Shown in pieces: positions 5,558 to 12,879 of a stretch of DNA of 22,029 nucleotides. A model generated the notes under the pieces. The model saw nothing but the letters and a program-made list of their open reading frames with translations, was not told where the DNA came from and did no database searches. Numbering within the stretch: position 1 is the first letter of the stretch; each line of letters opens with the position of its first letter. The stretch lies in the NCBI GenBank assembly GCA_031288675.1, contig JAITQY010000087.1:1-22029 (forward strand), read 5' to 3'. The stretch comes from Oscillospiraceae bacterium (GTDB lineage: Bacteria > Bacillota > Clostridia > Oscillospirales > Oscillospiraceae). Position numbers and translations under genes: made by a program.

Positions 5558-6791
5558 TTTCTGTGCTCAAACGCTGCGATACACCGCGCCGTCACACGGC
5601 GACTGGGGTTTAGTGCGAATCGTATCGCTGCTGCCGGAGAGCCATATTATGTTCGTTTGTCCCGCCGCGTGCGGCCGACACGGCGCGTTGGGCGCGGTGG
5701 ACAAGGGGTACAAGAACCGCGTCGCGTACGTATATGTTGATCGCTCCGATATAATAGCAGGGTACGATGGCTGTATTTTTGACGGAGTGGCGCAGACACT
5801 TTCAATGCTGCCGAAGCGCCCGAAGTGCTTTATGGTGTATGTTAGCTGTCTCGACAATCTAATCGGTACAGATATGGACGCGGTCGTCGCGGAGCTGAAC
5901 ACGAAGTACCCCGATATTAAGTTCAACTACGGGCGTATGAATCCGATTTCATTGGAGGGCAACACTCCTCCGGCGGTCTCCACAACGGATGCGATGTTCG
6001 GCTTTCTCGAACCAGCCGCTAAAGAAGCGGATTCGCTCAATATGCTCGGCAACTTTGTTGACAAGGATCACGAGGGCGAACTGTACGCGTTCCTGAAAAG
6101 CTGCGGAATAAATACAGCGCGGCACTTGTCCCATTATTCTACGTTCGACGCCTACATGGAAATGGCAAGAAGCGCTTATAATCTCGTACTGTCGCCGATT
6201 GCGAAGTATGCGGCGGCGAATCTGCAAGCGAAGCACAATACTCCGTTTCTGTTTATTCCTGCGACGTACGATACGGACGAAATTGCGGAGAATTACAGTA
6301 AAATCTCGGCGTTTATCGGCAGCGCGGCGAGCTATGATTTCAATGCCGACATTGCGGAGACGGAACGCGCAATTGAGACGGCTAAAGCCGCGCTTAGCGA
6401 CAGACCCGTATCAATTTCGTCGGAAGCTGTTATCAAGCCGTTCACGCTGGCGCGTTTCTTACTAAAGCGCGGGTTCAATATTGCGAGCGTCGTGACGGAG
6501 GAGGTTGCGGCATTCGACGCGGACGCATATGACGACGTAAAAAATCAAGTTGAGGTAATCAACCCGCTTGGCACGGACGTGATAGACTTCAAGCATCGCC
6601 GTCCGGAGGTTGTCGCGATTGGCTACGACGCGGCGTATATTACCGGCTCAAGTCACATTGTGAACTTGCAGGGCGATCAAGGATTGTTCGGCTATCATGG
6701 AACGCAGACATTGATGCGGCTATTGGCGGAAGCGGCGATGGTTGAGTCCGACCTCAAGGCGCTGATGGACGAATATGGTTTAGTAGTATAG
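5550..6791 (+). CDS. Nitrogenase component 1-like subunit, NifD-like position
   Basis: A 413-residue member of the nitrogenase component 1/oxidoreductase superfamily, shorter than NifD (about 480-490). The start is ATG at 5550 (MHDFCAQTLRY), with AAAGGGG 9 bases upstream. An open frame further upstream lies inside the NifH-like gene and is not used in my reading. Cysteines C5, C41 (in CPAACGRHGAL) and C100 (in VSCLDNLIGTD) can be matched to the three P-cluster cysteines of NifD; C37 is an alternative ligand. The stretch PSHGDWGLVRIVSLLPESH is typical of uncharacterised component 1 proteins of anaerobes. I cannot identify the FeMo-cofactor ligands Cys275 and His442 of NifD. The protein probably forms the catalytic heteromer with the next gene product; the substrate is unknown. 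Confidence 0.88.
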   Translation: MHDFCAQTLRYTAPSHGDWGLVRIVSLLPESHIMFVCPAACGRHGALGAVDKGYKNRVAYVYVDRSDIIAGYDGCIFDGVAQTLSMLPKRPKCFMVYVSCLDNLIGTDMDAVVAELNTKYPDIKFNYGRMNPISLEGNTPPAVSTTDAMFGFLEPAAKEADSLNMLGNFVDKDHEGELYAFLKSCGINTARHLSHYSTFDAYMEMARSAYNLVLSPIAKYAAANLQAKHNTPFLFIPATYDTDEIAENYSKISAFIGSAASYDFNADIAETERAIETAKAALSDRPVSISSEAVIKPFTLARFLLKRGFNIASVVTEEVAAFDADAYDDVKNQVEVINPLGTDVIDFKHRRPEVVAIGYDAAYITGSSHIVNLQGDQGLFGYHGTQTLMRLLAEAAMVESDLKALMDEYGLVV

Positions 6792-6799
6792 GAGGAAAT

Positions 6800-7936
6800 A
6801 TGGCAAGATTCAGTATGTATTTACCGCCGTTCGCGCCGGATTATTCGGGGGTTTGCTCCGCGTTATTCGACCTGAACGCGCTGACTGTGATTCACGATGC
6901 TTGCGGCTGCACCGCAAATTATACGGGTTACGACGAACCCCGTTGGTACGGCTCCGACAAAGCGGTGTATTGCTCCGGATTGCGAGAGAGCGACGCTATC
7001 TTCGGCAACGAAGATAAGTTTATAGCTCGTATCGCGCTTGCGGCGGCGGAACGCAAACCGGAAATAATCGCGTTCGTCGGCAGTCCTGTGCCGATGGTTA
7101 TGGGTACAGATTTCACAGGTTTCGCCCGGGAACTGGAGAACAGACTTGAAGTTCCCGCGTTTGGCTTTGATACGAACGGCACGGAATATTACAACTCCGG
7201 AGCATATGCGGCGGGAATTGCTCTGTTGGAACGTTTCGCGGATTCCGCAGTTGAACGTAAGCCGAACAGCGTGAATATTTTAGGCGCAACTCCGCTTGAC
7301 ATTAGCGGCGAGGACTTCAAATCGTTACAAAAAGCTATAACGGACGCAGGGCTTGAAATCAACGCATCATTTTTCACCGGACTAACATTAGAGCAAGTAC
7401 GCGGCGCGGGTCGCGCGTCAGTAAACCTCGCAATCAGTCAGACGGGAGTTCGGCTTGCAAGGTACATGGAACGCAGATTTGGAATTCCGTATGTCGTAGG
7501 TTTTCCTGCCGGCGAGTTAGTCATAACTGACTGGGTGTCGGCGATTCATGCGGCGGAAACAGAGAAGCGAAATGTTACGCTTGAGGTCAAGCAGTCAGAC
7601 GACGCGTCGATTCTTGTAATTGGCGACGAGGTGTTCGCGCAGTCGATAAAATATGCGCTTACGAAGTGCGGCAAATGCGCGGACGCGGCAACATTGTTTG
7701 GTGTTGAGCCATCGCTGTACACTGATACGCTTGACTTAGCGGACGAACGAACGATATTGGACACACTGAACTCCGGCAAATACAATACGCTAATCGCCGA
7801 CCCGCTGATTTGTCAGATTGCGCAGGAGAATATGCGCTGTATTGCGGTTGCGCAGTACTCAGTATCAAGTAAAGTCTGTCCCATAACATCGAAAAAATAT
7901 GTGGGAACAAATGAATTAATTCAGGAGGCATTATAA
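6800..7936 (+). CDS. Nitrogenase component 1-like subunit, NifK/BchB-like position
   Basis: A 378-residue component 1 homologue, much shorter than NifK. TAGGAGGAAAT spans the preceding stop and gives a strong ribosome binding site. C19 (YSGVCSALF) and C35/C37 (HDACGCTANYTGY) occupy the places of the first two P-cluster cysteines of NifK. The motif CSGLRESDAIFG (C58) matches the SSSMTEDAAVFGG region of NifK. The third cysteine seems to be missing: the segment FVGSPVPMVMGTD has no Cys where one is expected. An incomplete set on this side suggests a [4Fe-4S]-type interface cluster, as in DPOR or CfbD, rather than an [8Fe-7S] P-cluster; this is inference. The gene ends with the Shine-Dalgarno of the next gene (AGGAGG) inside its last codons. 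Confidence 0.86.
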   Translation: MARFSMYLPPFAPDYSGVCSALFDLNALTVIHDACGCTANYTGYDEPRWYGSDKAVYCSGLRESDAIFGNEDKFIARIALAAAERKPEIIAFVGSPVPMVMGTDFTGFARELENRLEVPAFGFDTNGTEYYNSGAYAAGIALLERFADSAVERKPNSVNILGATPLDISGEDFKSLQKAITDAGLEINASFFTGLTLEQVRGAGRASVNLAISQTGVRLARYMERRFGIPYVVGFPAGELVITDWVSAIHAAETEKRNVTLEVKQSDDASILVIGDEVFAQSIKYALTKCGKCADAATLFGVEPSLYTDTLDLADERTILDTLNSGKYNTLIADPLICQIAQENMRCIAVAQYSVSSKVCPITSKKYVGTNELIQEAL

Positions 7937-7937
7937 A

Positions 7938-9116
7938 ATGCTAAAAAAACTTAGCGCAATTGCAATTGCAGCCGCTCTGACTGCCGCGATGTTTGCGGGA
8001 TGCTCTGCCCCGGCGGCGAATAACGAACCGGGCGTCACTCCAACAGAAACAGTAAACGAAGCTCCATCGGAGCCTACAGCAACTCCTGCAGAACCGACTA
8101 CACGCACCATAATCGACCACGATGGCGATGAAATTGTCATACCCGCAAAGATAGAGCGCGTTGCGGTATCGGGAATTTGGCCGTTGTCGGCGTTTATCAC
8201 GATGTACTTAGGCTCGGCGGATAAAATTATTGCGATCGCGCCCGCGCCTATGGCGGCGGCTCAGAATGGTGTTATCGGCAAGGTATTCCCGAACTACTTG
8301 AACGCCGCCACCGACTGGATACAGAACGATGAGATTAACGTTGAGGAAATGATGAAGCTGAAGCCGGATGTGGTATTCTGCAGTGCGGGCGGTACGGATA
8401 AAGCCGTGATTCAAGCAGCCGGAATTCCCGCAATCGCCGTCTCCGCAACGAAGTGGGATTACGATTGTATCGTGACGTTCGATAAGTGGGTGGAGATTCT
8501 GGAGCAGGTATTCCCCGGCGAGGCGCATGTTGACGGCGTGTCGGAGTATAGCAAACGCGTTTACGACGAGGTACAAGCGGTTGTAAAAGACATTCCAGAC
8601 GAGGAGCGTCCACGGGCGATGTTCCTGTTCCAGTACACAGACTCAGTGATGATAACCAGCGGCAAATACTTTTTCGGGCAGTATTGGATAAGCGCGGGAG
8701 GCGGAGTTAACGTCGCAGAGGGCATGTCCGAGAAAGGCTCAAATGCCGTTATCAACATGGAACAAGTCTACGAATGGAATCCGGAAGTAATATATATCAC
8801 GAACTTCACTCCAGCTCAGCCGGATGATCTCTACAATAACGCAATCGGCGGCGACGACTGGAGCAAGGTCGAAGCGGTTAAAAATAATCGCGTCTATAAA
8901 ATGCCGCTTGGCGCATACCGTTCATACACGCCTGGTATTGATACTCCGCTGACGCTGAAATGGATGGCTAAGACGCTCTACACGGAGTTGTTCGCGGATG
9001 TTGATATGACGCAGGAGGTTAAAGACTACTACTCCCAATATTTCGGCGTGACGCTGACAGACGATGACGTGAACGCGATGTTTACGCCTTCAAGCGCGGC
9101 GGGTACGTACAGGTAA
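7938..9116 (+). CDS. ABC importer substrate-binding lipoprotein, FecB/BtuF family
   Basis: A 392-residue lipoprotein. The signal peptide ends in AMFAGC with lipidated Cys22, followed by a Pro/Thr/Glu linker (about 25-55). A Peripla_BP_2-type fold follows: TIIDHDGDEIVIPAKIERVAV, then EEMMKLKPDVVF, the connecting long helix, and the second lobe with VYEWNPEVIYI and VKNNRVYKMPLG. These are the landmarks of binding proteins for iron-siderophores, heme and cobalamin. AGGAGG lies 8 bases before the ATG, inside the end of the preceding gene. The gap of one base to the nitrogenase-like gene shows strong operon coupling. The ligand is probably a metal chelate or tetrapyrrole, but this cannot be told from the motifs. 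Confidence 0.92.
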   Translation: MLKKLSAIAIAAALTAAMFAGCSAPAANNEPGVTPTETVNEAPSEPTATPAEPTTRTIIDHDGDEIVIPAKIERVAVSGIWPLSAFITMYLGSADKIIAIAPAPMAAAQNGVIGKVFPNYLNAATDWIQNDEINVEEMMKLKPDVVFCSAGGTDKAVIQAAGIPAIAVSATKWDYDCIVTFDKWVEILEQVFPGEAHVDGVSEYSKRVYDEVQAVVKDIPDEERPRAMFLFQYTDSVMITSGKYFFGQYWISAGGGVNVAEGMSEKGSNAVINMEQVYEWNPEVIYITNFTPAQPDDLYNNAIGGDDWSKVEAVKNNRVYKMPLGAYRSYTPGIDTPLTLKWMAKTLYTELFADVDMTQEVKDYYSQYFGVTLTDDDVNAMFTPSSAAGTYR

Positions 9117-9120
9117 GTTA

Positions 9121-10128
9121 GTGAATAAAAAACAACGAATATGGGCTACCGCGTTAATCGCGGCGCCCTTAATCGCGGGAATACTGGCGATTGGCATCGG
9201 ACGCTATTCAATATCGCCGCGAGATGTGCTTGCGTGCCTATTCCCGCCGATGTTCCCGAACGCGGATATCAGCGATATGGCTCGGACGGTGGTGATAAGC
9301 GTACGTCTGCCGCGCATATTGCTTGCTTTGATAGCGGGAGCGGGACTGAGCGTCGCCGGCGCTTCGTTCCAAGGCATATTCTCCAACCCGATGGCAACTC
9401 CTGATACGCTGGGCGTTGCGTCGGGAGCGTCGTTCGGAGCGGCTTTGGCGATACTGCTGAAGATGAATATGATGGCGATACAGTTTATGGCAATAGCGTG
9501 GGGAGTTGCGGCAGTACTAATCGCGATGTTCTTTGTAATCAAGCCCGGCGAACAGCCTTCAACTGTTATGCTGATACTTTCGGGTATGGTGGTCGGAGCG
9601 TTATTCTCCGCGATGCTGTCGCTGGTAAAGTACGGAGCAGATCCTCAGGACGTACTGCCCGCTATAACATATTGGCTGATGGGCAGTCTGACGGGTACGA
9701 CATTTGAACGTCTGCTTGCGGGCGCTCCGCTGATAGTAATCGGCAGTACCGCGTTGCTCTTGATTCGCTGGAGGCTGAACGCAATGAGCCTGCACGAGGA
9801 CGAAGCGAAAAGTCTCGGCGTTAACGTGCGGCTCGTAAGGGTTATCGTTATCGCGTCTTCAACCGCGATAACCGCGTCCGTAATAGCGATGTGCGGTCAA
9901 ATAGGCTGGGTGGGTCTGCTGATTCCGCATGTATCACGCATGATATTCGGCAACGATAATCGCAAGATTGTTCCGGCATGTATGGGGCTCGGCGCGCTGT
10001 TCATGCTGTTAACAGACACGGTAGCGCGAAGCGTTAGCGCAGCGGAAATCCCCGTTTCAATCCTGACCGCAGTTATCGGAGCCCCGTTTTTTATTATACT
10101 GCTCCGCAAGACTGGAGGTGTAAAGTGA
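9121..10128 (+). CDS. FecCD/BtuC-family ABC importer permease
   Basis: A 335-residue polytopic permease. Family motifs include SVRLPRILLALIAGAGLSVAG near the N-terminus, QGIFSNPMATPDTLGVASGA, and GQIGWVGLLIPHVSRMIFG, the loop region that contacts the ATPase. The hydrophobic pattern suggests 9-10 membrane helices. The start is GTG at 9121, four bases after the previous stop, with only a weak GGTAAG upstream. Translation may therefore depend on coupling with the binding-protein gene. The stop overlaps the next start as GTGA. Confidence 0.94.
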   Translation: MNKKQRIWATALIAAPLIAGILAIGIGRYSISPRDVLACLFPPMFPNADISDMARTVVISVRLPRILLALIAGAGLSVAGASFQGIFSNPMATPDTLGVASGASFGAALAILLKMNMMAIQFMAIAWGVAAVLIAMFFVIKPGEQPSTVMLILSGMVVGALFSAMLSLVKYGADPQDVLPAITYWLMGSLTGTTFERLLAGAPLIVIGSTALLLIRWRLNAMSLHEDEAKSLGVNVRLVRVIVIASSTAITASVIAMCGQIGWVGLLIPHVSRMIFGNDNRKIVPACMGLGALFMLLTDTVARSVSAAEIPVSILTAVIGAPFFIILLRKTGGVK

Positions 10129-10913
10129 CATTTGAAGTTAGAAACGGCAGTTTTGCGTATCCAACCGGACGGAAAGTGCTGAACGATGTATCGTTCTCAA
10201 TCGGTGAGAATCGCGTTGTGTCGGTACTTGGTCCAAACGGAGCTGGCAAGACTACGCTGCTGCGCTGTATGCTCGGTTTGCTGAGATGGACAAGCGGCGG
10301 CAGCTACATAGACGGGAAACTGATTTCCGAACAATCTCACCGGGATGTTTGGCGTAAGGTCGGCTATGTGCCGCAAGCGAAGCTCTCAACGTTTGCGTAC
10401 ACCGTCTCAGAAATGGTTCTGCTCGGTCGGAGCGCGCACCTGAAAATGCTTGAGAAACCCGGTTCGGAGGATAAAAAAATCGCGGATCGCTGCCTGAATA
10501 TGATTGGGGTTTCGCACTTACACGACAAGCTGTGCAGTAAAATCAGCGGCGGTGAGCTTCAGATGGTTCTGATTGCAAGAGCTTTAGCTGCGGAACCGAA
10601 ACTGCTTGTTTTAGATGAGCCGGAGTCTAATCTTGATTTCCGCAATCAACTGATTGTGATGAACGCAATCCGCGCTTTGCGGGACGAGTACGGCATCTCG
10701 TCAATTCTTAACACGCACTATCCTGAACATGCGCTGTCGGTCTCGGACGGAGTGATAGTACTGCACCGCGAGGGTTCCGCGCAGTTCGGAAGCGCTAAGG
10801 ACATTGTCACAGAACCGGGTCTTCGCAAACTGTTCGGGGTTGATGTGCGAATCCGATGCTTTGATTGCAATAAATGCAGCTACACTGCTGTAATGCCGAT
10901 TGCGCTGGCGTGA
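10125..10913 (+). CDS. FecE/BtuD-type ABC importer ATPase with Cys-rich C-terminal tail
   Basis: A 262-residue ABC ATPase. Walker A GPNGAGKTT is at residues 36-44. The Q-loop region is VGYVPQAK, the signature ISGGELQMVLIARAL, Walker B LLVLDEPESNLD, and the switch histidine is in NTHYPEHAL. The start is GTG (10125), overlapping the permease stop as GTGA, with GGAGGTG upstream. The order binding protein-permease-ATPase is the standard importer layout. An odd feature is the C-terminus (VRIRCFDCNKCSYTAVM), with a C-x2-C-x2-C cluster that is not part of the ABC fold and could bind metal or an Fe-S centre. Last gene of the rightward operon; a hairpin follows at 10985. Confidence 0.94.
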   Translation: MTFEVRNGSFAYPTGRKVLNDVSFSIGENRVVSVLGPNGAGKTTLLRCMLGLLRWTSGGSYIDGKLISEQSHRDVWRKVGYVPQAKLSTFAYTVSEMVLLGRSAHLKMLEKPGSEDKKIADRCLNMIGVSHLHDKLCSKISGGELQMVLIARALAAEPKLLVLDEPESNLDFRNQLIVMNAIRALRDEYGISSILNTHYPEHALSVSDGVIVLHREGSAQFGSAKDIVTEPGLRKLFGVDVRIRCFDCNKCSYTAVMPIALA

Positions 10914-10984
10914 ACGTTTATTGCAATCGACCTGAAGTGCGGCAATGCCTAAAAACGCAAGTGTGTAATCGTAAATAATTTGTG

Positions 10985-11020
10985 AATAGCAGGGATGAAT
11001 ATATATTCACCCCTGCTATT
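10985..11020. terminator. Hairpin terminator between convergent operons
   Basis: An 18-bp self-complementary hairpin with one mismatch (AATAGCAGGG...CCCTGCTATT) and a TGAATATATATTCA core. T-rich sequence follows on both strands. It lies between the importer ATPase (rightward) and the spore coat-like genes (leftward), so it probably ends both transcripts. The rest of the gap 10914-11073 shows nothing else. Confidence 0.72.
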
Positions 11021-11073
11021 AGCTGTTGATTTTGATTAAATTTAACGGTAATTGCTTGTCCCTATGGCATTAT

Positions 11074-11367
11074 TCAGCACTGCTGTGAGGAGAGAGTTTG
11101 CTTCGCCTGTTTGATTTTATTTACATCGGCGGCTTCTACTTGATACCAGCCGCGGCTGCGCATATCCTGAAATATCCCGGACTGAATACGGTGTTCGTCA
11201 TCTAAGATATTAAGGAACGCGTTTTTGAGCTGCTCGCTGGCGCATTCTCCCGCAAAGGTGTTATAGGTTGCGGAAACCTGTTTCTCGCTCATAAGCGCGT
11301 CGTTGAGGATCTCGCAATCCTTGAAGTTGACCTGCTGGGTCTGAGATTGGGTTTGTTTAGCGTTCAT
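11074..11367 (-). CDS. CotF-like spore coat protein
   Basis: A 97-residue, mostly helical protein, with MSEKQVSATYNTFAGECASEQLKNAF followed by ILDDEHRIQSGIFQDMRSRGWYQVE. This is the pattern of the spore coat CotF/YhcQ family, a ferritin-like helical fold (NDALMSEKQ...Y at the first helix, DEHR at the second and the ending RGWY). A strong AAGGAGG lies 8-9 bases before the ATG and overlaps the end of the upstream gene, so the two small genes are co-transcribed. If correct, it points to an endospore former. Confidence 0.82.
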   Translation of the reverse strand: MNAKQTQSQTQQVNFKDCEILNDALMSEKQVSATYNTFAGECASEQLKNAFLNILDDEHRIQSGIFQDMRSRGWYQVEAADVNKIKQAKQTLSSQQC

Positions 11368-11381
11368 TAGATGTCCCTCCT

Positions 11382-11567
11382 TTACTGCAGGAACGTCAGC
11401 AGAGTGCTGGCGTGCTGCTGATGTTTCGTGGCATAGCCGTTAAGTTCGTCTTTGATTGCCTGATCCTGAGCGAGCATAGCCATAGCCTTGTACTTTTTTA
11501 CGAGAACCTGTTCCGCGTTGATGGTATCTTCCAGCGCGGTAAGCTCTTTGGAAGTTAATGTGGACAT
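11382..11567 (-). CDS. Small helical spore coat-like protein
   Basis: A 61-residue protein (MSTLTSKELTALEDTINAEQ, then KKYKAMAMLAQDQAIKDELNGYATKHQQH). Two amphipathic helices carry an E-Q-x-x-x-K-K-Y and an H-x-x-H pattern. It looks like the short partner that often precedes CotF-like genes in Clostridia. AGGAG lies 7 bases before the ATG. It is first of a two-gene unit divergent from rlmN. I saw no clear sporulation-sigma promoter upstream. Confidence 0.75.
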   Translation of the reverse strand: MSTLTSKELTALEDTINAEQVLVKKYKAMAMLAQDQAIKDELNGYATKHQQHASTLLTFLQ

Positions 11568-11779
11568 ATGTTTCTCCTGTTCGTTTTTAGTTCAAAGATA
11601 GTATTAGCAAAGCGGAAAAAACTATACACGATATTCTACACAAAAAGTAAACAAGTTGTTAACGTATGTCGTGTTGGTGTTGTGAGATAACCGAAGAGCT
11701 TATACCCCAATATTGAATATTTATTTACAAATAGTTACAAACAGAAGCTTTCCTTAATGAAGCGGCGTTAATAACCGCC

Positions 11780-11808
11780 TTGACAAATGGTTTAAATTGT
11801 GTTATAAT
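11780..11808 (+). promoter_or_regulatory. Perfect consensus sigma-A promoter for rlmN operon
   Basis: TTGACA (11780-11785), a 17-base spacer and TATAAT (11803-11808). The predicted transcription start is 11814-11816, only 2-4 bases before the rlmN ATG at 11818. The remaining part of the 11568-11779 gap is AT-rich and shows no gene. Confidence 0.93.
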
Positions 11809-11817
11809 ATAGGCGTT

Positions 11818-12879
11818 ATGCCGGATTTGAAACAGTATATGCCTGATGAAATAAGCGCGATGTTTGCGGAAATGGAGCTTCCGCGCTATCGAGCCGAACA
11901 AGTTATCCGGCGGCTCTATGGCGCCGGAGCGTCGAGCTTTGACGAAATGACCGATTTGCCCAAAGAGCTTCGGTGTTTGCTGGCGGAACGGTTCACTTTA
12001 TCCACGCCGAGCATGGTACAGAAGTTAGAGTCCTCTGACGGAACGGCAAAATACCTGTGGAGGCTGTGTGACGGAGAGGTCATTGAAAGCGCGCTGCTGC
12101 GTTATGATTACGGAAACAGTTTGTGCGTTTCTACGCAGGCGGGGTGCAGAATGGGATGCGCGTTCTGCGCGAGCGCGCCGAGAGGCTTCAGGCGAAATCT
12201 TACGGCGGGCGAGATACTCGACCAGATTTTGTTTACGCAAAGAGAGAGCGGACTTCAAATCAGCCGCGTGGATTTGATGGGTATCGGGGAACCGTTGGAT
12301 AACTTTGAAAATGTTGCAAAGTTCATCAGACTTGTTAATAATCCGCTGTTTGCGCCCGGAGGGCGGAAACAGGGGTCGCCAGTCGGATTGAATATCGGGG
12401 CGCGGCATATATCGGTTTCTACTTGTGCGCCGCCCGGCGCGATCTCTAAATTTACGGAACTCGGCACACAGTGCAATCTGCTTGTCTCACTGCACGCGCC
12501 GGACGATGATACGCGCAGTAAGATAATGCCGGTTAACCGCGTTTCAGGAATCGGACAATTATTCAGCGACTGCGCGGACTATGTAAAGAGCACGGGGAGA
12601 AGAATCAGTTTTGAGTATGCGGTTATCAAGGGAGTAAACGACAGCCGGAAGCAGGCGGAACAGCTTGCAAAGCTGGTTCTGCCGATTGGCGGTCACGTTA
12701 ATCTGATAAAACTTAACGCGGCTAACGGCGATTTTATTCCAGGCGACGCTCACGCATTCTGTAAAATGTTAACGGAAAAGAAGGTAAACGCTACGGTTCG
12801 CCGGACGCTCGGCGCGGATATAGACGCCGCCTGCGGACAGTTAAGGCGGTCAAGTATAGAGATAAAGGAAGGTGATTAG
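11818..12879 (+). CDS. rlmN: Dual-specificity 23S rRNA/tRNA adenine-C2 methyltransferase
   Basis: A 353-residue radical SAM enzyme that methylates C2 of A2503 in 23S rRNA and A37 of some tRNAs. The radical SAM cluster motif is C110-x3-C114-x2-C117 (GCRMGCAFC). Other family landmarks are the GFRRNLTAGEI segment, VDLMGIGEPLDN, and the C-terminal DAACGQLR with the methyl-carrying Cys339. The frame is open upstream to 11797, but that start would lie before the -10 box. The ATG at 11818 is only 10 bases after the -10, without a Shine-Dalgarno, so the transcript is probably leaderless. The stop overlaps the phosphatase frame by 8 bases. Confidence 0.96.
   Translation: MPDLKQYMPDEISAMFAEMELPRYRAEQVIRRLYGAGASSFDEMTDLPKELRCLLAERFTLSTPSMVQKLESSDGTAKYLWRLCDGEVIESALLRYDYGNSLCVSTQAGCRMGCAFCASAPRGFRRNLTAGEILDQILFTQRESGLQISRVDLMGIGEPLDNFENVAKFIRLVNNPLFAPGGRKQGSPVGLNIGARHISVSTCAPPGAISKFTELGTQCNLLVSLHAPDDDTRSKIMPVNRVSGIGQLFSDCADYVKSTGRRISFEYAVIKGVNDSRKQAEQLAKLVLPIGGHVNLIKLNAANGDFIPGDAHAFCKMLTEKKVNATVRRTLGADIDAACGQLRRSSIEIKEGD

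Noticed and set aside
4781..7936. A nitrogen fixation (nifHDK) operon
   Set aside because: Both component 1 proteins are much too short, FeMo-cofactor ligands are not recognisable, the NifH-like protein lacks the usual arginine, and no NifB/E/N genes are present in the window.
11568..11680. Sporulation sigma-factor promoter for the coat-like genes
   Set aside because: AT-rich stretches give partial matches to SigE/SigK/SigG -10 elements, but none with a convincing -35 at correct spacing.
11797..11817. Upstream ATG for rlmN
   Set aside because: It lies before the -10 box of the perfect promoter and adds residues not expected in RlmN.
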